NCBI RefSeq assembly: GCF_002911015.1
Contig: NZ_KZ626875.1
Location: forward strand, 1-64,000
Direction: 5' to 3'
Length of the DNA stretch: 64,000 bases
DNA from: Streptomyces populi
Lineage (GTDB): Bacteria > Actinomycetota > Actinomycetes > Streptomycetales > Streptomycetaceae
In this document: in pieces, positions 23,588-32,311 of the stretch
Layout: every line of letters starts with the position of its first letter
Numbering within the stretch: position 1 is the stretch's first letter
Notes under the pieces: generated by a model
What the model saw: the letters and a program-made list of their open reading frames with translations, nothing else
Told to the model about the DNA's origin: nothing
Databases searched by the model: none
Position numbers and translations under genes: made by a program

Positions 23588-25440
23588 GGCCGGTACCTGT
23601 AATTCGTCGGAACCAAGATCTTCCCGTCCTTGCTCACGAGGACGACTCTGTTTTCGCCGTCGCGCATCGCGTCGAACCGTGACACGTTGTTCTTCCCCAC
23701 CCAGTCGGCCTTGAAGCCGTGGGGGTCCTCCCCGACGGTCTTGAGCGCCTTCTCGAGCTGCTTCTCCTTGATCTTGACCAGGGAGCCCCGCTCGATGGCC
23801 GCGGCGTCGGGGATCTCTCCCCGGATGAAACTACAGGACGCGTTGTGGACGAGTACGGGCGTGGTTCCGGCCAGCACGTAGTAGGTGTGCAGGTCGTTGA
23901 CGGTCAGGTTGTAGGCGCCCTGCGGCTCCTTCCAGTGCGCGACCTTGTCGATGCGCACCGCGGTGCCGTCCGGGGTGCGCATCGTGTCACCGGAGTTGAG
24001 GTCGCGGGCGTCCGCCCACTGCCTCCGGTTCTCGACCCAGAAGGGGTGGTGGTCGGTCGCGGCGAGCGTGGGCGGCTCCGCTCCCGCGTCGCCGCTCAGG
24101 GTGACGCCCGTGAAGTCCTCGTCGTCGGGCGTGTAGATGGTGTCCTCGACCGGCCGCGAGCCGGTGACACCCGCCTCCGGGTCGGTTGCCAGGACACTGT
24201 CGCCGACGGTGATCTGCTCGATGGGCACCGTGGTGGTGCCGTCGCCCATGAGGACCCGTGTGCCGGCCGGGAAGCTGTTGCAGTTCGGCACCTTGTCGCC
24301 CTTGCGAGCGGCCCTGATGTCCTCCGGGAGCAGCTTGCCCCCGTACTTGAGCCAGCGCATGACCGCGAGCGAGCCCAGCAGCCGGTCGGTGTCGCTCACC
24401 TTCTCACCGGTGGCCAGGTCGCTGCCGGTGATGGCTTCGATGACGCCCTTGGCGTCCCCGATCCCGGGCATCAGGTTGAGCAGCACCGACATCCGGCGCT
24501 CCTGGGCGGCCCGTTCCTCGGCGGTGGTGTCCTTCGCCCCGATCTTCTCGGCGAGACGGGAGAAGTCGAAGTCGAAGTCGGGTATCTCGTGGAGCTTGGA
24601 GGCGGCCTTGTCGATGCCCTCGACCGCCTTCTTGGTCTCGTTCAGCCCCTTGTTGGCTTCCTTGACTCCCTCATTGAGCTTGTCCATCCCCCGGTTGGCC
24701 TTCTCGATGCCCTTGTTGGCCTGGTCCAGGCCTCGGTTGACCTCGGTGGTGGCCTTGTTCATGTCATCGAGGGCGCCGTTCATCTTGTCGAAGCCGGCGT
24801 TGATCTGGTCCAGGCTCTTGCCGATGTCCTTGAAGAAGCCGGCGATGTCCCAGGTGTCCTTCGCCGGCCGGTCGTCGACGGGCTTCGGATCGGGGTAGTA
24901 GTCGCCCACGGCGACGGCGAGCACGGCCAAGGCTTCGACCGACTCCGTGTGGGCGTCGAGGAGACGGGAAGCCCTGACGACGTCGGTGCGCAGCTTGTCC
25001 ACGTGCGGCTTGGCGGCTTTGAACGCCTTGAGCGTCTGCTCGTAGATCTGCTTCTTCTTCGCCGGATCGGTCTCTTTGTCCGGGTCGAGCAGGAGGTAGG
25101 GCTTGAGCTTGTGCAGCTCGGTCAGCGCCGTCTCCAGCTCTTTGAACGACCTGCCCTCGTCCTTCATCGCGTCACGGGTGACGTAGAGGAAGACGCCTAC
25201 ACCGAGGCCGAGCTTGGCGGACTTGAGGGCGAACTCCTTGAGACAGGCGGGCCGTTCCAGCAGAGGCTGGGAACCGCAGTCGGAGTACTGCGCCACCTTG
25301 GCCGCGATCTCCAGCAAGGTGGGTTCCGCCGCCCGCTTCTGCGGCGGCCCGGCTGCCGAGGCGGTGCCCACGCCCGCGCCCACGGTCAGGCACAGGGCGG
25401 TCGCGAGCGTGACGATCTTCTGTTTTACGTGCAGGTGCAT
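23584..25440 (-). CDS. Secreted polymorphic toxin with Hint domain
   Basis: 618 residues. (1) A signal peptide, MHLHVKQKIVTLATALCLTV...ASAAG. (2) A helical region with a long repetitive coiled segment at about residues 205-290 (N-x-G-L-D/E-x-x-N-K-G/A pattern). (3) A Hint/pretoxin domain from about residue 386: Cys-1 in PNCNSFPAGTRVLMGDG, TDHHPFWV, LHTYYVLAGTTPVLVHN, with the final His-Asn. (4) A C-terminal variable tail of about 83 residues (from SFIRGEIPD; IKEKQLEKALKTVGEDPHGF, SRFDAMRDGENRVVLVSKDG). Hint domains in such proteins cleave off the toxin tail by autoproteolysis. The tail resembles small polymorphic-toxin domains but I cannot name its activity. GAGGAAC precedes the ATG, and an immunity-like gene overlaps the stop. 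Confidence 0.85.
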   Translation of the reverse strand: MHLHVKQKIVTLATALCLTVGAGVGTASAAGPPQKRAAEPTLLEIAAKVAQYSDCGSQPLLERPACLKEFALKSAKLGLGVGVFLYVTRDAMKDEGRSFKELETALTELHKLKPYLLLDPDKETDPAKKKQIYEQTLKAFKAAKPHVDKLRTDVVRASRLLDAHTESVEALAVLAVAVGDYYPDPKPVDDRPAKDTWDIAGFFKDIGKSLDQINAGFDKMNGALDDMNKATTEVNRGLDQANKGIEKANRGMDKLNEGVKEANKGLNETKKAVEGIDKAASKLHEIPDFDFDFSRLAEKIGAKDTTAEERAAQERRMSVLLNLMPGIGDAKGVIEAITGSDLATGEKVSDTDRLLGSLAVMRWLKYGGKLLPEDIRAARKGDKVPNCNSFPAGTRVLMGDGTTTVPIEQITVGDSVLATDPEAGVTGSRPVEDTIYTPDDEDFTGVTLSGDAGAEPPTLAATDHHPFWVENRRQWADARDLNSGDTMRTPDGTAVRIDKVAHWKEPQGAYNLTVNDLHTYYVLAGTTPVLVHNASCSFIRGEIPDAAAIERGSLVKIKEKQLEKALKTVGEDPHGFKADWVGKNNVSRFDAMRDGENRVVLVSKDGKILVPTNYRYRP

Positions 25441-25702
25441 GTGTTCCTCAGAGCGCGGACCCCGTGACGCCGTTCATCGGCAGGAGTCCGTGTTTCCCCC
25501 GGAGCGGCCGGTCGGGCCACCCTCGTGTTTGCGCGCATATCGAACGCGTGGTCGCAATCAGGGTAAACCGTTACCACCGGTCATGATCAACTCAAATCCG
25601 CGCGGTCCGGCATGCCGTGTCCGGGCGGATGCCGAGGTGTCGCCCGCGGCCGGAGTGCGTGGGCCGCTCGCCCTCGGCAGGCGCTTCTGAAGCGTCTCCG
25701 AC

Positions 25703-25822
25703 GAGGCTTTCACGGACTGGAGCAAGACCTGTACCGACCCCCAACTCCCGGCCCGCGCGGCCGTCGTCGGCCGCCTGACCCTCAACGGCACCCTCATCGA
25801 GACCGGCACCGATTCCTACCGG
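25703..25822 (+). pseudogene. C-terminal remnant of an IS21-type IstB ATPase
   Basis: The frame reads EAFTDWSKTCTDPQLPARAA, VVGRLTLNGTLIETGTDSYR, which matches the conserved end of IstB helper proteins (F-x-x-W-x-x-x-x-x-D-x-x-x-A-x-x-x-R-L...G-x-S-Y-R). The rest of the element is gone. A 16-bp tandem duplication at its end shifted the frame. Confidence 0.6.
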
Positions 25823-25838
25823 CACCGATTCCTACCGG
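25807..25838. repeat. Exact 16-bp tandem duplication
   Basis: CACCGATTCCTACCGG occurs twice with no gap at the end of the IstB remnant, a recent slippage event. Confidence 0.85.
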
Positions 25839-25872
25839 CTCGCTTCCACCCTGGCCCGGGTGGAAGCGAGCC
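25837..25872. terminator. Perfect 36-base hairpin downstream of GNAT gene
   Basis: Fifteen-bp perfect arms (GGCTCGCTTCCACCC and complement) with a 6-base loop TGGCCC. It lies 38 bases past the stop of the minus-strand acetyltransferase gene and also ends the IstB remnant on the plus strand, so it can serve as a bidirectional terminator. Confidence 0.75.
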
Positions 25873-25910
25873 GCCAAGGTCGGTTGACACGGCTGACACC
25901 TGCACAGGCC

Positions 25911-26459
25911 TCACCTCGACAGCGCGACCGGGAACCACCTGCCGAACCACTGCTCGGCACCCCACTCCTCGTACCGTTGCACCTCGGTGAACCCGAGCTT
26001 CGCCGCGAGGCGCATCGAGCGGGCGTTGGCGGTCTGGGTGGTGAGCACCACCGGATCGCCAGGATGCGCGCCGGAGAACCAGTCGAGTGCCGCCGCGCAC
26101 GCCTCGGTGGCGTACCCGTATCCCCATGCCTGCGGCAGGAACATGTAGCCCAGCTCGGCCTCCCCGGCATCCGGACGGACCTGACTCCGATGTTCCGCGT
26201 CGCGCCGGTTGAGTTCGACGAAGCCGATCATCGCCCCGTCGAGTTCGACCACGAAGACGCCAGGACGCCGCCCGGGCACCTCGGGCACCGTGCGCTCGAG
26301 TTCGTCACGCGGCCGCGCGCCACCGACGTAGGTACCCACCTCCGGCGAGGCGGACAGCTCGATGGCCGCCGCACGGTCTCGGGCCTCGGGCTCACGGAGC
26401 ACGAGCCTCTCGGTCCTGATCGGGGCAGGTGGCCAGACGACGGTCCTTGACTCGGTCAT
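25911..26459 (-). CDS. GNAT-family N-acetyltransferase (RimJ/RimL type)
   Basis: 182 residues. IRTERLVLREPEARDRAAAIEL at the N-terminus, VFVVELDGAMIGFVEL, EAELGYMFLPQAWGYGYATEACAAALDW (acetyl-CoA pyrophosphate loop Q-x-W-G-x-G-x-A) and TQTANARSMRLAAKLGFTEVQRY are the ordered motifs of Acetyltransf_3 enzymes, which transfer acetyl from acetyl-CoA to an amine of a small molecule or protein N-terminus. The ATG at 26459 gives the normal length. No linked gene. Confidence 0.92.
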   Translation of the reverse strand: MTESRTVVWPPAPIRTERLVLREPEARDRAAAIELSASPEVGTYVGGARPRDELERTVPEVPGRRPGVFVVELDGAMIGFVELNRRDAEHRSQVRPDAGEAELGYMFLPQAWGYGYATEACAAALDWFSGAHPGDPVVLTTQTANARSMRLAAKLGFTEVQRYEEWGAEQWFGRWFPVALSR

Positions 26460-26868
26460 GCAGGCCAGCCAATCAGCGGGCCCGGTGGCGATCAAGACTC
26501 GCGGACCCGTCAACCCACCTGCTCGGGAACGTCTTTCCTCTCTCACGTCCTCTCCGACAAGCCACACCCTGCACTGCTTCGCCCTGCGGGTTCAAGGACG
26601 GGATCCGACGTCATTTCTCGGGAACGTCCACGGCCCCGCCGGCCGCCCGTCGCCATCCGGACCGATGGCCGAACGCTGCTGCTCGAAGCGGACGAAGCCG
26701 GCCGGTCGACAAGACACGCCAGCGCGGCAGGTCCTTGCCGCGCCTGCGAAAGCGTGGCTGAATCAACGTCATCGCCACTTATTCGCAGACGCTGGTGCGC
26801 TATGGCGCCTTCGAATCCTGCATCTCATGCTCTGCGTCCCGAAGGCACCCGGGATCTGACGGCACGCT
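26460..26868. other. Intergenic region, no gene seen
   Basis: About 400 bases with no supported frame; it must hold the divergent promoters of the acetyltransferase gene and the gene at 26869, if the latter is expressed. Confidence 0.5.
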
Positions 26869-27285
26869 GTGAACAGAATGGCGTACACGGGGGATTCGCG
26901 ACCGGTCTTACGGATCGCCCTGCCCGCAGGAACACGCCTGCATCCGATGGCCCATGTCGCCGCGGTGCGCGCCATCATCCCGCTGATCTACAAGGCCGCA
27001 CGGTCACACCTCGCCGACGCAGACCTTCTGATCAGGGAGGCTGCGGTGTACGCAGCGGCAATGACGTTCGCCGTGCCCGAATCGGCCGCACATGTTCCGG
27101 AGCTCGTACCGCTGGTCCGCGGCACGCTCGGCGTCAGCGAGTACCGGGGGTACCAGTACATGGCCAAGCGATGTCTCGTGACCTGGGGCGTAGAACCCGG
27201 CCCCCTTCCCGACCCGCTGATCTCGGGTCCCGAACCGAGGGATCGGCCCTGGGAGGGCGGCTGCTCCGACGACCCGCCATTCTGA
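26869..27285 (+). CDS. Small helical protein, possibly a fragment of a HEAT-type protein
   Basis: 138 residues. HVAAVRAIIPLIYKAARSHL, ADADLLIREAAVYAAAMTFAVPESAAHVPELVPLVRGTL and YRGYQYMAKRCLVTWG form helical pairs similar to the C-terminal part of HEAT proteins like the one at 9443. The first 25 residues look unlike a natural N-terminus and no good ribosome binding site is seen, so it may be the 3' remnant of a longer gene. Function unknown. Confidence 0.5.
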   Translation: MNRMAYTGDSRPVLRIALPAGTRLHPMAHVAAVRAIIPLIYKAARSHLADADLLIREAAVYAAAMTFAVPESAAHVPELVPLVRGTLGVSEYRGYQYMAKRCLVTWGVEPGPLPDPLISGPEPRDRPWEGGCSDDPPF

Positions 27286-27393
27286 CCCCGGGGGCACCAC
27301 GACGCACCAGGCGCCGCCGACAACAGTTCCGCCAAGCCGGTGCTCTCGGCTCGCAGGCCGGAACGGCCGCCGATGTGGCGGCCTCTTCGTCGG

Positions 27394-27696
27394 CTATTCC
27401 TGGACGGGAAGACCGGGATGGGCGGCCAGAAAGACCATGTAGGTGATCGCGGCTGCTGCCCCCAGGAGCGACAACACGCCACCCACCACGGCTCGCGTCC
27501 TGCTCGCTCGCCCCGACCTCGATGCGCGGTACTCGACAAAGGCCCGTACGGCACCGACGAGTGCCAGCGGCAGCGAGATGAAGCTGACCAGTACCCAGAA
27601 CGGGCAGCAGAACCAGCACGCCAAGGACGCCCCGCCGAACCAGACCGCGAGCTCTGCCCTCTCTCGTGTCCCGTCCGGCGCGTCGACAGAAATCAT
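27394..27696 (-). CDS. Small membrane protein, two TM segments
   Basis: 100 residues. AVWFGGASLACWFCCPFWVLVSFISLPLALVGAVRAFVEY forms a long hydrophobic hairpin or helix, and AVVGGVLSLLGAAAAITYMVFLAA a second segment, joined by a basic loop (RASRSGRASRTR). This resembles DUF4190-like small membrane proteins. The ATG at 27696 is preceded by a weak ribosome binding site. Function unknown. Confidence 0.65.
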   Translation of the reverse strand: MISVDAPDGTRERAELAVWFGGASLACWFCCPFWVLVSFISLPLALVGAVRAFVEYRASRSGRASRTRAVVGGVLSLLGAAAAITYMVFLAAHPGLPVQE

Positions 27697-27877
27697 GGAC
27701 TGATCCAAGCAGAACCCTTTCCGCCGTACAGCGGCGAGGTACGGCAATCGCACCGGAGCCGGCCGTCCGACCGGCCGAGCAGACCTCAGTGGCCGTTGTG
27801 CCCATGGTGCGCATCGAGGAGACACGAGCGGTGTCGGCCGACTTCGGTCGCGTTACGATGCGTGCCCGGAGGTGATC

Positions 27878-28768
27878 ATGGGTCTTACCGTTCCACCGGC
27901 CCCGTACGACATCGCGGAAGTATTTCCAGAACTCGTACCTTATGCGCGGGCGACCACGCTGCTGTACCCGCGTGCCGGTAGCCCCGAACGGGACGAGAGC
28001 TCGCTGGGCGGCCCGCTCCTTTGGCCCGCCGACGAGCCCTGGCCGACATGTACGGCTCCTGACCACTACAACCCTGCCCGCGGCTGCGCGGTGGTGGGGC
28101 CGGACCCCGTCTTCATGGTGCCCGTGCTGCAGCTCATCGCCCGCGACGTTCCGGCATTGGTGTTCCCGGACGGCGCCGACGTGCTCCAAGTGCTCTGGTG
28201 TCCGCTGATCCATTCCGAATACGACCAGCACTCGCCGGTTCCGGTGCTGCGTTGGCGATCCGTTGCCGACCTGGCGGATCGGCCACTGCTGGACGAGACG
28301 CCGCGGCCTGACGAGTTCGACGACGAGTACGTCCCGCAGCCCTGCGTGGTACACCCCACTGAGACAGTGGAGTACCCCGGCTGGGACATGCCTGCGGAGT
28401 TGTCCGAGCGTGTGGGCGAGCGGAGCGAGGAGATGGAGAAGTCCTGCGGCATCTCCTACTACGACGCCTTCACCACCCGGCAGAGCAAGGTCGGCGGATA
28501 CCCCGGCTGGACACAGCCGCCGAACTGGCCGCGCTGTTCGTGCGGTTCCCGGATGGAACACCTGCTGACGATCTCGGCGAGTGAATCGTGTGGCCGCTGG
28601 CTCCCGGTCGAGGAGCGTACCCGTCCCGGCTGCGGCTGGGAAACCTCCGACGACCCGGAGCGGCAGCAGGACAGCCATGAAATGACCATGGGGGACTGCG
28701 GAGGCGTCTATGTCTTCGTCTGCCGCAGTTGCCCCACTTGGCCCACCGCCCACCGCTACGACTGCTGA
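27878..28768 (+). CDS. DUF1963 (YwqG-like) protein
   Basis: 296 residues. Conserved features of DUF1963 are visible: an N-terminal FPELVPYARATTLLYPRAG, GGPLLWPADEPWPTC, VLQLIARDVPALVFPDGADVLQVLWCP, then a C-terminal region with GGYPGWTQPPNWPRCSCGSRMEHLLTISAS. Cysteines in CSCG and later CRSC may bind zinc. DUF1963 proteins are cytoplasmic and of unknown biochemical role. GGAGG ends five bases before the ATG at 27878, an excellent site. A decayed paralogue lies at 8754. Confidence 0.88.
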   Translation: MGLTVPPAPYDIAEVFPELVPYARATTLLYPRAGSPERDESSLGGPLLWPADEPWPTCTAPDHYNPARGCAVVGPDPVFMVPVLQLIARDVPALVFPDGADVLQVLWCPLIHSEYDQHSPVPVLRWRSVADLADRPLLDETPRPDEFDDEYVPQPCVVHPTETVEYPGWDMPAELSERVGERSEEMEKSCGISYYDAFTTRQSKVGGYPGWTQPPNWPRCSCGSRMEHLLTISASESCGRWLPVEERTRPGCGWETSDDPERQQDSHEMTMGDCGGVYVFVCRSCPTWPTAHRYDC

Positions 28769-28865
28769 GCCGTGAGCAGCCGGGGTCGGGCTGTGCTGCT
28801 CAGGGGGTGTTTTCTCCCGTTGTCTGATCCTGAACTGCTGGATTGAGGGCGGTTCGGGTGCCGTG

Positions 28866-28897
28866 CCGGCGCAAGCCGGTCTCCCGGCTTGCGTCGG
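28866..28897 (+). terminator. Hairpin after the DUF1963 gene
   Basis: CCGGCGCAAGCCGG and its near-perfect complement (one mismatch that becomes a G-T pair) with a TCTC loop, about 100 bases past the stop codon. Confidence 0.6.
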
Positions 28898-29172
28898 CGG
28901 TAGGACTCGCCGCCCTGAGCACCCGCGTCGGCACCGGTCGTTCGTCCGGGCCTCCTCACGGTGCGGTATCGCGCGGTCGGCGAGGGGTGACAGGCCGCTT
29001 CGGAAGCTGATAGGAAGATCGTATTGCCTGGCTGATTACTCGAGTAAGCATCCGGCAATCGGCTCCTCGGCGATCACACAGCGAGCGCACACGTCTCGCC
29101 ACTGCAATCCCGCACACGACGCCGGCCAGGACCAGCCCCCCGCGGTCAGACCTTCGCACCTCTGGAATTGCC
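28898..29172. other. Intergenic region upstream of the lipoprotein gene
   Basis: No coding frame supported. It contains AT-richer stretches (29010-29060) that may hold the promoter of the gene at 29173. Confidence 0.45.
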
Positions 29173-30387
29173 ATGCCCTCTTTCCTCACTCCTCGCCTGG
29201 CCAACGCCTTCCTGCTGGCAGCCCTTGGCATTCCCGCCCTTACCGCGTGCAGCACCGGCTCCGGCCCCGCTCATGCTGCGTCCGCTCCGACCTCCCCGGC
29301 GGCCAGACCCGGGCCGTTCGGTCCACGAACCCTCGCGTCCGAGCCGCGTGAGCTCGGTGGCAAGCCGATTGCGGTTGGTGCCGGTGTCGTGCTGACGCTG
29401 CCGGACGAGCGATCGTCCTTGGTCGCCTACGACCCGGCCACCGGTGCTCAGCGATGGAAGTCATCCGTGAGGTCCGGCTACGCCGAGCAGGCATGGCCCG
29501 TCGGGAGCGACTTCATCGTCAGCTGGGGAAACCAGTCACCTGAGGGGAACGACCAGAGCACCGTGGGCGACTTTGTGGCACGCCTCGACGGGCGAACCGG
29601 AAAACCTGTCTGGGCCACCAGAGTCTCCGAGTGGCCCAGCCGGGGCAGTGATGACATCAGCTTCCGCCCGAGAGCGGGAGTCGTGCTGGTCTCAGGCCGA
29701 TCGCGTTACAGCTGGACGACCGCTCTGGACCTGGAGACGGGCAAGGCTCGGTGGAAGCAGACCGACTCCGTGCTCACCGCCGCCGATTTCGACGCCGGCG
29801 ACTTCGGCGGAAACTACGCCCTTGTCTACAAGCAGTTCGACTCGTATGCGGACACCGGACGCCTCATGCGTATCAACCCCTCCAAAGGCAAGGCCTTGTG
29901 GACGGTGGCCTTGGGCAAGGCGTACGGCACCACTCTGTACAACGTGCGCAATCACATCGTGGTCTCCCGCCGCGGACGCGACGGCGTGGGAAGCGTGATG
30001 TTCCTCGATGGCGCCACTGGCAAACGAGTCTCTGTGGTTCACGGTGCGGTACGGGCACACGACGACAACATCGTCGTGATCTCTTCCGAGACCGGCGTGG
30101 CTGCCTACGACCAGAGCGGAAACAAGCGCTGGGAGGTGGCCGACCTCGTGATCGAGAAAGGCCGGCGCGCCTTCAGCGACGGCAAGACCGTCTATTTGCT
30201 CACCGGCAGCGAGAAGCAGGGCGCGCTCAGCCTCGTGGGCCTGGACGCCGCGAGCGGCAAGCAGGTGACATCCCTGACGCACCAGACGGAGGCTGAGCTC
30301 CTCGGCACCGTCAACGGCTTCCTTGTCGCCGAGAGCCCCTACGGAAACGAAGGGCTGATCTTCGCGGGCAAGCCGGAGCACGCTTGA
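29173..30387 (+). CDS. PQQ-like beta-propeller lipoprotein
   Basis: 404 residues. The signal peptide ends in a lipobox (FLLAALGIPALTAC, Cys about residue 26), so the mature protein is anchored outside the membrane. The rest is a propeller of PQQ-like repeats with LVAYDPATGAQRWKSSV, RLDGRTGKPVWATRV, ALDLETGKARWKQTDS, RINPSKGKALWTVALGKAYG, FLDGATGKRVSVVHG and GLDAASGKQVTSLTH blades, like BamB or PQQ-binding-like proteins. It probably scaffolds or senses outside the cell; no catalytic residues are apparent. Four bases after its stop a small frameshifted gene begins. Confidence 0.85.
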   Translation: MPSFLTPRLANAFLLAALGIPALTACSTGSGPAHAASAPTSPAARPGPFGPRTLASEPRELGGKPIAVGAGVVLTLPDERSSLVAYDPATGAQRWKSSVRSGYAEQAWPVGSDFIVSWGNQSPEGNDQSTVGDFVARLDGRTGKPVWATRVSEWPSRGSDDISFRPRAGVVLVSGRSRYSWTTALDLETGKARWKQTDSVLTAADFDAGDFGGNYALVYKQFDSYADTGRLMRINPSKGKALWTVALGKAYGTTLYNVRNHIVVSRRGRDGVGSVMFLDGATGKRVSVVHGAVRAHDDNIVVISSETGVAAYDQSGNKRWEVADLVIEKGRRAFSDGKTVYLLTGSEKQGALSLVGLDAASGKQVTSLTHQTEAELLGTVNGFLVAESPYGNEGLIFAGKPEHA

Positions 30388-30391
30388 AGTC

Positions 30392-30557
30392 GTGACTCGG
30401 ACGGAGCGCGCCTTCGAGACCGATGAGCGCGAGCAGCTCTGCCTCTACATCGACGAGGCCCTCACGGAGCAAGGGGGCGACGTCGCAGCCCTGACCGCTG
30501 ACCGCCGGCCGCGGGCTCGACCGGTACGAACTCACGGACCAGTGGCGGGACTGGTGA
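30392..30557 (+). pseudogene. Small gene with an apparent frameshift
   Basis: A GTG 4 bases after the previous stop opens MTRTERAFETDEREQLCLYI, DEALTEQGGDVAALTADRR, which reads like protein, but the frame then turns into Arg/Pro-rich sequence. In another frame, from about 30506, GRGLDRYELTDQWRDW and a TGA at 30555-30557 complete a plausible small protein. A single indel near 30505 separates the halves. It is either an inactivated gene, a sequencing error or a programmed shift. Confidence 0.5.
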
Positions 30558-30862
30558 CCACCCATCATCGTGAGAGGCCAGGCCGCTGTGGCCCGTCTCG
30601 GTTTCCGTCTCATTCATCGCAGTCCGGGGACGTTCAGGCGGGTTCCACGGTAGGCGCGGCACAGGCCGCCGACCACCCGTGAACGCAGGTGAACCGCCCT
30701 GTGCGACCGCAAGTTCGGTGAGGGAGGCACGGGCACGAAGGGCTGGCCCGGGCCCTTGCCTGTCCCAGCGGATGCCCAGATCCGAAGGCGCCCCCGGCCC
30801 GCGCCACACCATGCCTGGCGGAGCCAAAGGCGCCTCCCCGTACGCTCCTTGGGAGCTCTACC
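30558..30862. other. Intergenic region, no gene seen
   Basis: About 300 bases between the frameshifted small gene and the stop of the convergent SDR gene. No supported frame. Confidence 0.5.
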
Positions 30863-31561
30863 TCAGCCGACCTGCCCCGTCGGCCGCACCGTGATGTGGT
30901 TGATGTCCACGCCCGCGGGCTGGTTGACGGCGAACACGATGGTGTCCGCGATCTGCTCGGCGGTCATCGTGGCGGCTGCCTCGGGAGTGCCGCCGCGGGC
31001 GTGCCAGAAGGGGGTGTCCACGACGCCGGGGGCGACAACGGTGACGCCGACTCCGTCCTGGCCGACCAGGAGGCGGGTGTTCTCGGCGAGGGCGTGGGCG
31101 GCCCACTTGGTGACGGAGTAGAGGTTGCCGGGGGTGTGGCGGACGCCGGCGACCGAGCCGATGATCACGATTCGGCCCTTGGAGGTCCTCAGGTGGGGCA
31201 GGGTCTCCTGGATCAGCAGGGCGGGGCCCAGGACGTTGGTGAGGATCATGGCGCGCATGTCCTCAGGGGTGTGGGTCTCCAGGTTGCCGGGCAGGGAGAA
31301 ACCGGCGTTGGCCATGACGTTGTCCAGCCGGCCCCAGGTGTCCAGCACGTGGCGGACGGCGGCGGCGACGTCATCCGCTTCGCCGGCGTCGCCGGTGATC
31401 GTCAGCAGCCGCTCGCCCGCCCCCTCGGTGGTGGCGAAGGTGGCCAGCTTGCCCGCGTCGCGTCCGGTGACGGCCACGCGGTGGCCCTGCTTGAGCAGGG
31501 CGCGGGCGGTGGCGGCGCCGATCCCGGTCGAGCCACCGGTGATCAGCGTGACGGGTTCCAT
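30863..31561 (-). CDS. Short-chain dehydrogenase/reductase
   Basis: 232 residues of classical SDR type: TLITGGSTGIGAATARALL (TGxxxGxG cofactor loop) at residues 5-23, TGRDAGK after strand 2 suggesting NADP, NVMANAGFSL (NAG), IVIIGSVAGVRHTPGNLYSVTKWAA with catalytic Ser, Tyr and Lys (YxxxK), and VVAPGVVDTPFW. It oxidises or reduces an unknown alcohol or ketone in the cytoplasm. It stands alone beside an IS5 remnant. Confidence 0.93.
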   Translation of the reverse strand: MEPVTLITGGSTGIGAATARALLKQGHRVAVTGRDAGKLATFATTEGAGERLLTITGDAGEADDVAAAVRHVLDTWGRLDNVMANAGFSLPGNLETHTPEDMRAMILTNVLGPALLIQETLPHLRTSKGRIVIIGSVAGVRHTPGNLYSVTKWAAHALAENTRLLVGQDGVGVTVVAPGVVDTPFWHARGGTPEAAATMTAEQIADTIVFAVNQPAGVDINHITVRPTGQVG

Positions 31562-31710
31562 GGGACGGCCTCCTCGGCGACGGGGTCATCGGGGCAAAGC
31601 GCCTGCACTATACCCAGCGATCTTCGACGCCTGCTCCCGGCTTTTTCCGAGGGCTCCGCTCCTGACTGTGGATCAGTAGTCGGGCAGTGCACTGCCGATC
31701 AGTTGAGTCG

Positions 31711-31999
31711 TTGACAGGACTGTGGGGCATAGGGGGTGATCCGACTGACCCTCAGTGGGAGCGACTTGAGCCGCTCCTGCCGGCGAGCAACCGACGCTGT
31801 GGCCGATGGCGGGACCATCGGCAGGTGATCAACGGAGTGCCGTACCGGATCCGGACAGGCGCGCAGTGGCGCGAGCTGCCGGAACGCCACGGGCGGTGGA
31901 AGACGGTGCACGAGCGGTATCGCCGTCGGTCGGCGGACGGCACCTGGGAGTTGCTCCTCCAGCGGGTCCAGGCCGAGGCCGACGCGACCGGCGACGTTG
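31711..31999 (+). pseudogene. N-terminal fragment of an IS5-family transposase
   Basis: The frame includes LTDPQW-type start (DPTDPQWERLEPLLPAS), RQVINGVPYRIRTGAQWREL, ERHGRWKTVHERYRRRSADG and TWELLLQRVQAEADATGDVE, the DUF4096/IS5 N-terminal domain. Similarity stops at about 31999, with no DDE core afterwards. It closely parallels the other IS5 fragment at 51106. Confidence 0.75.
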
Positions 32000-32263
32000 A
32001 AGACTCCGGCACGCCGGCCTGCGGGTTGTGCCCGGTCTGCCACTCAGTGGGTGGCGCCGCTACGAAGGATGGCCAGAGCTGTCACGGACACCTCGTCGTC
32101 ACCGGACGACAGCGATCCCGCACATGCCGTTCCAGGGGCACCCGTTTGGATCTCGCGGTACAGCAGCCAGGTACCGCGACCTCGGCAACCGTCCCCGCAC
32201 GGTAGCGTCCCTCCGGGCCCGCCCAGCGGCCGGTACGGCCGTCACTGACCGGTCCGGCTGGAG

Positions 32264-32306
32264 CTGCGGATCAGAAGGTTGCAGGTTCGAATCCCCCCGA
32301 GTGCAC
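32264..32306 (+). other. 3' half of a tRNA-Arg gene, probable attachment-site scar
   Basis: GCGGATCAGAAGG, then TTGCAGGTTCGAATCC and CCGAGTGCAC reproduce the 3' half of an actinobacterial tRNA-Arg from the anticodon loop onward (loop, 3' anticodon strand, variable loop, T arm, acceptor strand). Upstream sequence does not supply a matching 5' half, and the T-stem 3' strand is mutated (GCAGG against CCCCC), so this is not a working tRNA. Integrative elements that use tRNA 3' ends as attB leave such half-copies. A tRNA-type terminator follows directly. Confidence 0.65.
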
Positions 32307-32311
32307 ACAGA

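Noticed and set aside
23719..25467. Long open frame antisense to the polymorphic toxin gene
   Set aside because: Leu/Gly/Val-rich shadow of the coiled-coil toxin; no start signals or domains.
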